From assembly GCF_018130465.1 (NCBI RefSeq), contig NZ_JAFCKJ010000010.1, positions 1 to 64,000 on the forward strand: a DNA stretch of 64,000 nt, given 5' to 3'. Origin of the DNA: Bradyrhizobium canariense. Lineage in GTDB: Bacteria > Pseudomonadota > Alphaproteobacteria > Rhizobiales > Xanthobacteraceae. Each line of letters begins with the position of its first letter. Position 1 is the first letter of the stretch. Shown here piece after piece: positions 17,646 through 26,560 of the stretch. The notes below the pieces were generated by a model. The model saw only the letters and a program-made list of their open reading frames with translations, was not told the DNA's origin and did no database searches. The translations under genes and the position numbers were made by a program.

Positions 17646-18845
17646 TTAGATCGCCACGCGTACGCTACGCTCGGCGACCATCTTGTCGATGGCGCTATCG
17701 TCGTAACCCAGCTCCTGCAACACGTCGCGCGAGTGCTCGCCGACCCGGGGAGCAGGCCCGCCGATCGCGGCCTCATTGATCTCAAAGCGGGCTGCCGGCT
17801 TCGGCTGCCGCACCCGACCGACCTTCGGCTGCTCGAACTCTGCGATGATGCCGCGCGCGATTACCTGTTCATTGTGAATGATCTCGCCTCGCCGCAGAAT
17901 CGGAGCGCAAGGGACGTCGGCCGCGTCCAGGCGCTCCAGCCATTCGGCAGTGGTGTGCTGTCCGATGTACTCCGCCATCTTGTTGATACGTGCCGTGGCG
18001 TTTACCGAACGCGCGGATGGCGTCGCAAATCGAGAATCCTTGGCAAGCTCGGGATCGCCGGCGGCCCGGCAGAACCCCTGCCATTCGGAATCCGAGATGG
18101 TACCGGCCGTGATGTAGCCGTCGCTGGTCTTGAATACGAGATCCGGTCGATCGTTAGGATCGGCAGCGGTGGTCTCGGCTCCCACTACCGTGTACTGCAT
18201 CATGCCTTCCGGCCACAGGTACGAAATCATCGCATCTAGCATTGCGACCTGAATATGATCGCCCTGCCCGGTCTTCTCGCGGGCGTAGAGCGCCGCTGCC
18301 ACTGCCTGCGCGGTGAACACGGCGGTCGTCTTGTCGCATACGATGGTGCGGATCATCTGCGGACGGTTTGTGACCGGCTGCGACTGGATATCGGCAAAGC
18401 CCGACAGCGCTTGAATGATCGGATCATAGACGCGCTTCTTCACATACGGGCCGGTCTCGCCGACGCCGCTGATCGAGACATAAATCAAGCGCGGATGGCG
18501 TTGGCGCAACTCATCGACGCCAAGGCCGATGCGCTCCATGGTACCGGGCCGAAAATTCTGCACCAGGACGTCCGCCCGCGCGACCAGCTTGGCGAGGACC
18601 TCTCGGCCGGCCGCGCTCTTGACGTCGATCGATAGTGAGCGCTTCCCGCGGTTCGAAGAGATAAAGAGCGCGGAAAACTCTCCGTCTTTGTCAATGGTAG
18701 CGCGGCTGCGCCGCGTAATATCGCCACCAACCGGCTCAATCTTCAGAACGTCAGCACCCTGATCCGCCAGAAACATGGTCGCGTAGGGACCGGACACCAC
18801 GCCTGTCAAATCCAGGACTCGAACACCGCTAAGAGGGCCAGGCAT
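17646..18845 (-). CDS. Family III CoA-transferase (CaiB/BaiF)
   Basis: CoA-transferase of 399 residues, which moves CoA between carboxylic acids through an aspartyl-CoA intermediate. LSGVRVLDLTGVVSGPYATM opens the protein, SSNRGKRSLSIDVKS and VQNFRPGTMERIGLG follow, and the catalytic Asp is the one in RVYDPIIQALSGF (about residue 160). A C-terminal small domain contains LDAADVPCAPILRRGEI. Of two in-frame ATGs, 18845 has AGGGA at 8 bases whereas 18851 is too close. It follows the DsbA-fold gene at 18945 on the same strand with about 100 bases between, and shares its palindrome promoter. Confidence 0.92.
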   Translation of the reverse strand: MPGPLSGVRVLDLTGVVSGPYATMFLADQGADVLKIEPVGGDITRRSRATIDKDGEFSALFISSNRGKRSLSIDVKSAAGREVLAKLVARADVLVQNFRPGTMERIGLGVDELRQRHPRLIYVSISGVGETGPYVKKRVYDPIIQALSGFADIQSQPVTNRPQMIRTIVCDKTTAVFTAQAVAAALYAREKTGQGDHIQVAMLDAMISYLWPEGMMQYTVVGAETTAADPNDRPDLVFKTSDGYITAGTISDSEWQGFCRAAGDPELAKDSRFATPSARSVNATARINKMAEYIGQHTTAEWLERLDAADVPCAPILRRGEIIHNEQVIARGIIAEFEQPKVGRVRQPKPAARFEINEAAIGGPAPRVGEHSRDVLQELGYDDSAIDKMVAERSVRVAI

Positions 18846-18944
18846 GGGCATTTTCCCTGAGGTTACTTTGTTGCTGGGCTGACTGAGGTTTCCTCATGCA
18901 AGCCCGGAACATCGGCCTGGCTCTGCAGGCCTCAATTCTCAACC

Positions 18945-19577
18945 TTAGGCCGTTTTCGAAACCAGCTGACTGGTCTGTTCGACGATCGACTCCTCGACGT
19001 CACGGAGCTGGTCCTTGCCGAAGAACATTTCCTTTCCAACGAAGAAAGTCGGTGAGCCGAATGCTCCACGGCTAACCGCGTCGGTGGTCCGATCGATCAA
19101 CCCCTTCTTGACGTCATCCTGCTGCGCACGTGCAATCAACCTATCGATATCGATGCCTGAGGAGATGAATGCGTTCCGGAAAATTTCGAGATCATCCATC
19201 TTCTTCGGCTCTTCCCACATATGATGATAAGCGGCGCGGAAATAAGGCTCGAACATGCCTTCGAACTGAGCCGCGACGGCACCGCGCATCAACATCAGCG
19301 TGTTGACCGGAAAGAACGGATTCGGACGGAATTTCGTGATTCCGTGGCGACGGATAAACCGTTGAGTCTCGAGCGCCTGGTATTCCGGCTTGTTCTTGAT
19401 TCCGCGAAGCGAATCGAAGGGAGACATGTTGCCTGTCGCCTTGTAGATGCCGCCAAGCAGAACCGGGACGTACTCGAATTTTACGCCGGTACGCCGCTCG
19501 ATGCCCGGAATGGCTACTTCCGCCAGATATGCGTTCGGGCTGCCGAAATCGAACTGGAATTCAACTTTCAGGGGCAT
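18945..19577 (-). CDS. DsbA-fold isomerase (2-hydroxychromene-2-carboxylate isomerase/kappa GST-like)
   Basis: A 210-residue thioredoxin/DsbA-fold protein with N-terminal VEFQFDFGSPNAYLAEVAIP, in which the Ser of FGSPNAYL is the glutathione-activating residue of kappa-class enzymes, and C-terminal GAFGSPTFFVGKEMFFGKD with its cis-Pro region. HCCA isomerases of aromatic degradation and mitochondrial kappa GSTs share this layout. No CxxC is present, so it is not a disulfide oxidoreductase. ATG 19577 has GGAGAAG upstream. First gene of the operon with the CoA-transferase, under the third palindrome promoter and opposite the HxlR regulator. Confidence 0.88.
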   Translation of the reverse strand: MPLKVEFQFDFGSPNAYLAEVAIPGIERRTGVKFEYVPVLLGGIYKATGNMSPFDSLRGIKNKPEYQALETQRFIRRHGITKFRPNPFFPVNTLMLMRGAVAAQFEGMFEPYFRAAYHHMWEEPKKMDDLEIFRNAFISSGIDIDRLIARAQQDDVKKGLIDRTTDAVSRGAFGSPTFFVGKEMFFGKDQLRDVEESIVEQTSQLVSKTA

Positions 19578-19647
19578 GTCAGCTTCTCCCGCGAGCGCAT
19601 TGGATGTTCAGGCCTGGTATTCAGCAGCCGAAATACGACCATGACTG

Positions 19648-19676
19648 TCTTTATAGTTCTAAAAACGAACTGTCAA
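19648..19676 (-). promoter_or_regulatory. Promoter with AGTTC-N7-GAACT operator, copy 3
   Basis: On the minus strand TTGACA (19676-19671), palindrome AGTTC-N7-GAACT (19655-19671) and TAAAGA or TATAAA as -10 (19653-19648 region). It drives the isomerase/CoA-transferase operon and lies 145 bp from the divergent HxlR gene. Confidence 0.65.
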
Positions 19677-19818
19677 TTATTTACGCTATTCTGCTGATTT
19701 TGCCATCTCCTTAGGGGATTGTTTGGAGCTGAGTACCTATCTAGAATGGGAGGTGAGCTGAAGTTACCTTGGACGATTCGAGCGAATACAGCGTGCCGGA
19801 TGGATTGGAGAGCAGGAA

Positions 19819-20331
19819 ATGCGATGGGATGCCCTTGAAGAAGAGCCGTGTTCGATGGCCCGCACGATTGGCGTGATCGGCGACCGTTGGACCCTACTTA
19901 TCCTGCGCGAATGCTTTCTGCGCACGCGCCGCTTCGAAGGATTTCAGTCCGCGCTTGGGATCACTCGTCATTTGCTCGCGGAGCGGCTGAAGAAACTGGT
20001 GCGGCAAGGCGTGCTGCGCCGCATTCCCTATCAGGAGGCGCCCAAACGGCATGAATACATCCTCACCCAAAAAGGGCTCGATCTTTATCCAATCATGATG
20101 GCAATCGTGCACTGGGGTGACACGCACATGGTCGACACCCGCGGGCGGCCGTTGCTGCATGAGCACCGCAAATGTGGCAAGAACTTCGATCCGGTTATGG
20201 TGTGCTCCGAATGCGGTGAGCCGCTTTCGGCCAAGGAGGTTCATACTCACCCTGGCCCCGGCGCGCGAAGCACCCCGGCAATACAGGCACCGGAGAAACC
20301 CAAAGCAAGGGCGCGCCGCAGCGCTGCTTAA
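19819..20331 (+). CDS. HxlR-family transcriptional regulator with Cys-rich tail
   Basis: Winged-helix regulator of 170 residues. The HxlR core is clear: conserved Cys11 in PCSMARTIGVIGDRWTLLILRE, RFEGFQSALGITRHLLAERLKKLVRQGVLRR as the recognition region (residues 39-69) and HEYILTQKGLDLYP. Beyond residue 113 there is an extra segment with His/Cys (HRKCGKNF, VCSECGEPL; Cys119, 129, 132) that could bind zinc. Such tails occur in part of the family. It sits in the middle of the four palindromic promoters, opposite copy 3, and is the best local candidate for binding them. ATG 19819 follows GAGCAGGAA. Confidence 0.9.
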   Translation: MRWDALEEEPCSMARTIGVIGDRWTLLILRECFLRTRRFEGFQSALGITRHLLAERLKKLVRQGVLRRIPYQEAPKRHEYILTQKGLDLYPIMMAIVHWGDTHMVDTRGRPLLHEHRKCGKNFDPVMVCSECGEPLSAKEVHTHPGPGARSTPAIQAPEKPKARARRSAA

Positions 20332-20451
20332 GGTGGCCGCTCACGCTGGTATGCATCGAAGTTCTCGCTAAGCTTCAGCGCAAGCACCCCCGCCGCCACC
20401 AAATGGCGACACCAAGACGTCCGACTCTCCACGAAAAAGCGGAATGCCACC

Positions 20452-22254
20452 TCAGACCCAAGTCACATCATGATTTGGGTCCTTCCAGTAGAGACGTTCT
20501 ACTTGATCAGAGCGGTTCTTCAGCACAGCACGTTGATTGACATAGGCCTTGTCGGTGATTTCTCCTGCGGCCAATGATGGCGGATCTTTCAGCAGGGAGA
20601 ACGAGTAGATCCTTTCGCTGCTCCCCGCGGTTTCATTGTATTCCTTGAAACGATCCTTCAGAAATTGAGTCACGAGGGGGTCACAGGTCAAATCTGATGC
20701 TGATGTCTTCGAAATCCGTACCGCCTCGGTAGGATTTAACCAGCAGAGTAGCGCGCACGATTCGCGGTTTTCTCCCGCAATGACGATGTCCAGCAATACG
20801 CCGCGAGTTGCCGCCAAAATCGCCGCGCGCATATTCCCAATCGAGATCCATGTGCCGTTCGCGAGTTTAAAGTTCTCGGAAATTCTGCCCGTAAAGCGCA
20901 GCCCAAGCTCCGGCTTCTGAGGATCCAGGAACGAGACGGTATCGCCGATGCGATAGAACCCCTCCTCATCGAAGGCCTTTTCCGTCAAATCCGGCCTTCC
21001 GAGATAACCGGGCGTAACGTTGGGTCCCTTGACCCTAACCTCGAAAGTATCTGAAACAGGAATCAGCTTCAGTTGCAGCCCCGGCGCGGGAAGACCAATC
21101 TCGCCCGGCTGCTCGGTTGCCCAATGGGTCGTACTTATTGTCGGGGCCGTTTCGGTAGTGCCGTAGCCCGACATCACCGGAATGCGCCGGCCGGTGATCG
21201 ACGATATCAACCGATAGAGTTTTTCAAGCGTGGTTTCCGAAATTGCAGCCCCGGCGTAGCTCAATCTGTCCAACCGCTTGAACACGGCGGCGCCAAGGTC
21301 GCGATCGTTCTCGATCGCGTCACACAGGAGATTATAGCCGGCAGGCACGTTGAACATCGCGGTCGGCGAAATCTCCTTAAGATTCGCGATTGTCTTGTGG
21401 AAGAGCTGAGGCAGCGGCCGGCCGTCGTCGATGTAAAGCGTCCCGCCATTCTTGAGAATCCCGTGAAGGATCACATTGCTGCCCATGGTATGATGCCAGG
21501 GCAACCACTCAACCTGCACCGGTGCGTCCGGAGGAGATACCAGCAGACTTCCCATTTGCAAGGAGCTCGCCATCATGCGATGGGTGTTGAGCACGCCTTT
21601 GGGGAAACCGGTCGAACCGGATGTGAAGAGAATCTTTGCAACGGCGTCGCAAGAAATTGCCCGTGAAGCATCCGCAAATCCTTCGTTCCCGGTTCGGGAT
21701 GTCAGTGCGCCGAAAGGCACGGTATCCGGCCCACCATCGACGCTGATCCAGGTCGCGGCTGCCAGTTCGGAAATGGTGCGCCCGGCGAAAAAGCCGCTCG
21801 CGCTCTGGACGAAAACGAAATTCGGGCGCAACGTTTCCGCGATATCCTTGAGACGAGCCAGACCGCCGGGCATCAGCGTGTAGTTTGGCGATATCGGCGC
21901 CAGGATCACCCCCATCGACATCGCGGCAAACGAGATCAACGCGTTCTCGATGGAGTTTCCTGAAAGTATCGCTAGCTTGTCAGCCGGCTTTGCGCCCATA
22001 TCGATCAGGCTTTGGCCTACCGCCTGAACCTGCGACCATGCTTCGCTATAGGTGATCTCGTCCCACCCCCCATTCGCATTGCGTTGCGCGAGAAAAATTC
22101 TGTCCGGAACCGAACCTGCCCAGCTCGGAAGAAAATCGGTGATGCGCCAGTCACATTTCCCCAATTCGAGGGGCGAGCACAACACGAGCGTTCCATCGGT
22201 TCGACGATCGATGGAAAGCTCCCTCGCCGCAAACGTCAGTGCCTTCGTCGACAT
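20452..22254 (-). CDS. Acyl-CoA ligase of the feruloyl-CoA synthetase type
   Basis: ANL-superfamily ligase of 600 residues. LFTSGSTGFPKGVLNTHRMM is the phosphate-binding motif, WLPWHHTMGSNVILHGIL and SYAGAAISETTLEKLYRL follow, MSGYGTTETAPTIS is the A5 motif and GRISENFKLANGTWISIGNMR the hinge. This wording (the HHTMG and ENFKLANGTW elements) is typical of feruloyl-CoA synthetase-like enzymes acting on aromatic or arylpropenoic acids, distinct from the two shorter ligases. ATG 22254 is preceded by a full AGGAGGT nine bases upstream; a longer start at 22326 has none. It follows the binding-protein gene at 22400 and likely shares its palindrome promoter. Confidence 0.9.
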   Translation of the reverse strand: MSTKALTFAARELSIDRRTDGTLVLCSPLELGKCDWRITDFLPSWAGSVPDRIFLAQRNANGGWDEITYSEAWSQVQAVGQSLIDMGAKPADKLAILSGNSIENALISFAAMSMGVILAPISPNYTLMPGGLARLKDIAETLRPNFVFVQSASGFFAGRTISELAAATWISVDGGPDTVPFGALTSRTGNEGFADASRAISCDAVAKILFTSGSTGFPKGVLNTHRMMASSLQMGSLLVSPPDAPVQVEWLPWHHTMGSNVILHGILKNGGTLYIDDGRPLPQLFHKTIANLKEISPTAMFNVPAGYNLLCDAIENDRDLGAAVFKRLDRLSYAGAAISETTLEKLYRLISSITGRRIPVMSGYGTTETAPTISTTHWATEQPGEIGLPAPGLQLKLIPVSDTFEVRVKGPNVTPGYLGRPDLTEKAFDEEGFYRIGDTVSFLDPQKPELGLRFTGRISENFKLANGTWISIGNMRAAILAATRGVLLDIVIAGENRESCALLCWLNPTEAVRISKTSASDLTCDPLVTQFLKDRFKEYNETAGSSERIYSFSLLKDPPSLAAGEITDKAYVNQRAVLKNRSDQVERLYWKDPNHDVTWV

Positions 22255-22399
22255 CGAAAACAACCTCCTGAATTGCTGTGATGGTCGATGAGCGCGCGAG
22301 ACGAGGTTCAACCGGATGCCCATCACCGCGGTGCCCGGCTGGACCGGTCGGCACTTCGGCCCGCGCTAACTACCGCGCCCGTCGCTCGTTAATGCGAAG

Positions 22400-23599
22400 T
22401 CACTCGGACTTGGCGTCCAGCACTTCTCCGAAGCCTTCCCAGCTTGTGCCCGTCCATCGCTGCAACCGCATCTGGGTCCAGATCATGTTCTCGGTGTCGC
22501 TTGTATTGACCTTGATGCCGGGCAGCGCCGTCGGAATGACGAAATCCTTCAGGTTCTTGGCCTGCGTCAGAATATTTTTGCGAGACAGGTCGTTGCCACA
22601 CTGCTTCAGAATCTGCTCGAACAGGATGCCTTGCTGATAGCCGGTCAGATAGCTGCCATTGGTGACATCGACACCCGGCAAATACTTGTCCAGAAATGAC
22701 CGGTAGGCCTGCATGGCAGGGTCGTCTTTCCAGGTCGGATCCACAATGTCCTTGTTGGTCGTGCCGACAATTACGCCGACCGATTTGTCAAGGCCCGCAG
22801 GCGTAAGCGTGCCTCCGACCGAGCCGGAAGGAAAATTGATGATCACGGTCGCCTTCCAGCCGATCACCGAGGCTTGCCGGATGGCTTGCGCCGCGAACTT
22901 CGGCGTGCCGGCGATCAAAAGAGCGTCGGCACCGGAACTCCTCAGGTTGACGACCTGTGAATCAACCGTCGGTTCGGTGACCTCATAGGAAGCAGTCACG
23001 ACCTTTCGGTCGAAATCCTTTCCGAGAAACGCCTTGAAGGCACTGACGTAGTCTTTACCGAGGTCGTCGTTCTGATAGAGGATTGCATACTTGCCGTTTG
23101 GCAAGGCCTTCGTCAGATACTTTGCATAGATTTTGCCTTCGGTGTCGTAGCTGACAAGACCTGTCGTGGTCATCGGGTAATTGGCGACATCCGTAAACTT
23201 GGATGACCCGCTAATAATTGCGATGCTAGGCACTCCTTTCGACCGCAGGTATTTTGCCGTGGCCGAGATGCCCGGCGTGCCGAGCTGGCCGAACATGAAC
23301 GACACTTCGTCGCTTTCGACGAGCTTGCGAACGTGCTCCACCGCCTTGGGAGGACTATATCCGTCGTCATAGGCGATGTAGTTGATCTTGCGTCCGTTGA
23401 CGCCACCGCGGTCATTCAGGGCCTGAATGTAGGCCATGAGTCCTTTGCCCACGAGGCCGATTGATGACGCCGGTCCGCTGAAAGGAAAAACTCCGCCGAC
23501 CTTGATCTCGGTAGCAGAGATTCCCGGCTCTTCGGCAGCGAACGCCGGCCCGCTCAAAAACAGAGCCAGAGCCGCAACGATCTTCGATCTCAACAACAT
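22400..23599 (-). CDS. Liv-type periplasmic substrate-binding protein
   Basis: ABC binding protein of the Peripla_BP_6 (branched-chain amino acid/urea/aromatic acid) class, 399 residues. The first ~21 residues (MLLRSKIVAALALFLSGPAFA) are a Sec signal peptide. Mature part begins with ISATEIKVGGVFPFSGPAS and continues with ALNDRGGVNGRKINYIAYDD, typical for the family. Homologues in catabolic clusters often bind aromatic acids. ATG 23599 has GGGAGGA seven bases upstream. No permease or ATPase gene adjoins it, so it must rely on subunits elsewhere, unless it works with the Liv-type ATPase at the right edge, which is unlikely at this distance. Confidence 0.9.
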   Translation of the reverse strand: MLLRSKIVAALALFLSGPAFAAEEPGISATEIKVGGVFPFSGPASSIGLVGKGLMAYIQALNDRGGVNGRKINYIAYDDGYSPPKAVEHVRKLVESDEVSFMFGQLGTPGISATAKYLRSKGVPSIAIISGSSKFTDVANYPMTTTGLVSYDTEGKIYAKYLTKALPNGKYAILYQNDDLGKDYVSAFKAFLGKDFDRKVVTASYEVTEPTVDSQVVNLRSSGADALLIAGTPKFAAQAIRQASVIGWKATVIINFPSGSVGGTLTPAGLDKSVGVIVGTTNKDIVDPTWKDDPAMQAYRSFLDKYLPGVDVTNGSYLTGYQQGILFEQILKQCGNDLSRKNILTQAKNLKDFVIPTALPGIKVNTSDTENMIWTQMRLQRWTGTSWEGFGEVLDAKSE

Positions 23600-23757
23600 T
23601 GCTCGTCCTCCCAAACGTTGCCCCTTTTCGGGTACTGGCTTTGTTTTGTCGCGCCGGCGGCTGCTCGTCGACAGTCGTTGCGATGACGCATCGCGCTGCC
23701 CGGGTCGAGCCTCAATCGGCACGTCGCGGCCGCTACACGGGCCATCTTGCTGCCTCC

Positions 23758-23787
23758 AAACTACAGTTCTTTTTTTGAACTAGTCAA
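23758..23787 (-). promoter_or_regulatory. Promoter with AGTTC-N7-GAACT operator, copy 4
   Basis: On the minus strand TTGACT (23787-23782), palindrome AGTTC-N7-GAACT (23765-23781) and TAGTTT (23763-23758) as -10. It lies about 160 bp before the binding-protein ATG at 23599, leaving a long leader in which I see no other element. Confidence 0.62.
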
Positions 23788-23935
23788 GCGATAAGACGGC
23801 CACGCATCTCCCCGGCAGGCTGCCATCTCAATAGGCCTCACTAAAGAAAGGCGATCCGGACCGCATTTCTTTCGTTGTGGTCTCTTATATTGACGCTATT
23901 GTTAATTTCATTTTTGAACTGACTGGGAGACAGCA

Positions 23936-25096
23936 ATGCGCAAGGCAGGGATACACAATTTTCCGGCAATCGATCGTGTCGTTTACGGTAAGGCTGCTGC
24001 TGACGCTTTGAACGATGAAGCGGTGCGACTGGATGCCAGGCGCGTCTTCCTGACCGTCAGTCGAACCTTGAACACCAGGACCGACGAGATCGAGACGATC
24101 CGGCGTGCGCTCGGCGGCAGGCACGTCGCGACCTTCGACGGAATTGCAGAGCACACTACGCGCAAGCAAGCTGCCGAGGTTGCCCGTCAAGCCAAGGACG
24201 CAGGAGCCGATCTGGTCGTCGCCGTGGGCGGGGGGTCGGCGATCGATCTCGCCAAGATCGTCATCATGGCGATGGAACATGACATCCGCGATGAAGCGGG
24301 CTTTGATCCCTTCCCCATGGGACCGGGCGTCACCGTCTCTCCGTTCCGGGCGCCCAAGGTCCGACAGATCGCCGTGCCATCCACGCTGAATGGCGGCGAA
24401 TACAATGCAGCAGCGCTTGTCACGGACGAACGCAACAGGCTGAAGCAGATCTTCTTCCATCCCCAGATGATGCCGGTCTCGATCATTCTCGACCCTGCTC
24501 TCACCGTTCACACGCCTTCCAAGCTTTGGATGGGATCGGGAACGCGCTCGATGGACCACGGCATTGAAGCATTGTGCTCGCCCGCAGGCACGCCACTCGC
24601 CGACGAGGTCGTCCTGGCAGGCATCCGCACCCTGCGCGAGGGGATGCTCCGGACCTTGCAGCAACCTGATGATCTGGAGGCGCGTCGACTGTCTCAATAC
24701 GGCGCGTGGCTCGCCGCTTTCGGCCTCCAGGCGCGGGTCCCGATGGGAGCCAGTCACGGCATCGGCCATGTGCTTGGCGGGACCTTCGGCGTTCCGCACT
24801 ACTATTGCACACCGGTCATCATGCCGAGCCTGCTTCGCTACAACAAGTCGTTCACCGAGGATGCGCAGAAGCGTTTGGCGACGGCTCTTGGCGCCCCGGG
24901 AGGCGACGCCGCAGACGCCTTTGCAGCATTCACGAAATCGCTTGGACTACCTGTCCGACTCGCTGATGTCGGCATAGGCGAAGACAAATTCGATCTGATT
25001 AGCAAGATTGCAATCAATCATCGCTTCGTACAGGCCAATCCGAGGCCCTTCAAAAACGAAGCCGAGATCATCGATCTGCTGCGAATGGCAGCTTAG
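23936..25096 (+). CDS. Iron-containing alcohol dehydrogenase / maleylacetate reductase-like
   Basis: Group III dehydrogenase of 386 residues, NAD(P)-dependent and usually metal-dependent. The dinucleotide motif is VAVGGGSAIDLAKIV at about residues 95-109, and the metal-binding part includes SMDHGIEALCS (about 203-213) and GASHGIGHVLGG (about 275-286). Maleylacetate reductases of aromatic degradation and simple Fe-alcohol dehydrogenases are both possible. ATG 23936 is preceded by CTGGGAGACAGCA. It is divergent from the Liv-type binding protein; a TTGACG at 23890-23895 may be its -35. It is the last intact gene of the island before the pseudogene scar. Confidence 0.87.
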   Translation: MRKAGIHNFPAIDRVVYGKAAADALNDEAVRLDARRVFLTVSRTLNTRTDEIETIRRALGGRHVATFDGIAEHTTRKQAAEVARQAKDAGADLVVAVGGGSAIDLAKIVIMAMEHDIRDEAGFDPFPMGPGVTVSPFRAPKVRQIAVPSTLNGGEYNAAALVTDERNRLKQIFFHPQMMPVSIILDPALTVHTPSKLWMGSGTRSMDHGIEALCSPAGTPLADEVVLAGIRTLREGMLRTLQQPDDLEARRLSQYGAWLAAFGLQARVPMGASHGIGHVLGGTFGVPHYYCTPVIMPSLLRYNKSFTEDAQKRLATALGAPGGDAADAFAAFTKSLGLPVRLADVGIGEDKFDLISKIAINHRFVQANPRPFKNEAEIIDLLRMAA

Positions 25097-25144
25097 CTGC
25101 CATCAGCGGCGATGAATCAAGATTGGAAGGTAACCTCGTCGTTA

Positions 25145-25765
25145 CAGGGACAAGTATCACCGCTGGGTTGCGGCAGTGAGTTGGCATGGTCACGCCTGCG
25201 GGAGGCCCGTTCAGTGCTTGCTGCCCCTTCCCGCGGGCCGCTGGAATCGTGCCGACAAAGGCCGACGATCCGGATGGCGGCTTCGATCCCGATCTGGTCG
25301 TTGCTCCCAAAGGACCAGCGGAGGATGGATCGTTTCATCCCGTTCGCACTGGTCGCCGCGGCCGAGGCCATTGCACAAGCCACATGGGCTCCTTCCGACG
25401 CAGACTCGCTTCAACAGGCGGCGACCGTGATCGCATCGGGCATCGGAGGCTTTCCGGCAATCGTTCTCGCAAATCTCGCGGCCGGTCATATTTCCATCCG
25501 CTAGGGCTTCAGGGGTTCCATCGGTACGCCCGTTACAGCTTGCGCCGCGAGCGCGCAGGTGATCGGCGATACCGCGCGCCTCATTCGAGGAAGGGAAGCG
25601 GATGTTGCGATTTGCGTGCGCCCGCCGCGGCGCCCAACCGATCGCGGAAATCGCCGGCTATGGCACGACGGCTGACGCCTACCACATCACCTCAGGACCG
25701 GAGGACGGAGACGGCGCGCGTCGCGCGATGGACGGCGCCTTGAGGCAGGCTAAACGCCGAACAAC
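25145..25765 (+). pseudogene. Decayed beta-ketoacyl-ACP synthase II (fabF-like)
   Basis: FabF-like pieces appear in order but in changing frames: SPLGCGSELAWSRL; then GIVPTKADDPDGGFDPDLV one frame over; then RRMDRFIPFALVAAAEAIAQ and ATVIASGIGGFPAI back in the first frame. About two dozen codons are missing before LANLAAGHISIR. A TAG at 25502-25504 stands where FabF has Tyr, followed by GFRGSIGTPVTACAASAQ containing the active-site Cys. A large deletion and another frame change precede IAEIAGYGTTADAYHITSGP. The C-terminal third, with the catalytic His residues, is absent. The lesions are many and scattered, so this is true decay, not sequencing error. A secondary-metabolite ketosynthase paralogue is an alternative origin. 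Confidence 0.75.
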
Positions 25766-26280
25766 ACGCCCATGCTGATGAAAGCAATGGCCGATCGATC
25801 GCGCGGACATGGGGCGCTACGATCATGCGCAAGAAATCGTACAAAATCGTTGGTAGTCGTACAACATCGGCCCGTGGTGGCGGGAGAAGGACTCGTACCG
25901 GCGGCGCGCTCCGAAAAGGTGACCGCTCTAATCGCGCAGATGTCCGATTTGCTCGCGCCAATCAGCCAGCGACGACGATCAGGCGGAGACGGCCTGCCAT
26001 CTTTCCGGGCGTGTACCGGATGCTCGGCTGCTTTGGGCCCCTGTTCGCGCCGTCTATCCTTCGAGCAGACGCTTGTCGCCGAACGTGCGCGTTTATCGAT
26101 GCGCTGCTTGACGCTTGGCGGCCCGAGCCGTCTTAGGACCGGACACAAAGCTTCGAGCCAGCTGGCTGTTGATTTTTACTGGGGCGCGAAGTCGATAGCC
26201 CCCGACCTCGTGATCGCTTCGATCGCCTACCTTCAAACAACAACAATATGCACTTTGGTTGACCGTTCACGCGCAGTGCC
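25766..26280. other. Non-coding scar between two gene relics
   Basis: About 515 bases with no convincing gene. The open frames on both strands lack ribosome sites and family signatures. Two imperfect copies of TCGTACAAnATCG (25837-25849 and 25857-25869, 20-bp period) are the only repeat noticed. It is most simply eroded coding DNA continuous with the flanking relics. Confidence 0.4.
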
Positions 26281-26560
26281 GGCACGGCGCGGTTGCGGAT
26301 CCTGATGCAGGACATGTGGCTGAAGGCGCTGCGACGGGTCTATTGATAGCGCACAACATGTCGGAAGCAACTTTTCTGGCCGACAGGACAGTCGTGCTCG
26401 GCGGCAAGCCTGTTCACACGATTGCGACGATCGCGGTAGATCTGCCGCGGCCGCGCGGTCCGTCACGGCATTATGGGCCTGCTTTCGCACTAGCTTCTCA
26501 AAGGGACGGCGCCTTCGCGCAGCCCGCGGAGCAGTTCTGGCGGGATCTGTGCCTGCCGCA
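26281..26560 (+). pseudogene. Fragment of a nitrate/sulfonate/taurine-type ABC ATPase
   Basis: Only the C-terminal third is recognisable. One frame gives LRILMQDMWLKALRRV, then stops, and another continues with LLIAHNMSEATFLADRTVVL and ATIAVDLPRPR, the H-loop (His in AHNMSEA) and the tail typical of SsuB/TauB-like ATPases. Walker A, signature motif and Walker B are missing. The frame change and truncation mark it as a relic. Its family matches the intact importer at 53.5-56.9 kb in type only. Confidence 0.6.

Noticed and set aside
23890-23935. GAACTGAC beside the Fe-alcohol dehydrogenase start as a fifth operator copy
   Set aside because: Only one half-site matches; the left half is TTTC with 6-bp spacing, not GTTC with 7.
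25837-25869. Two TCGTACAAnATCG direct repeats in the pseudogene scar
   Set aside because: Only two imperfect copies with no adjacent intact gene; likely chance in eroded DNA.
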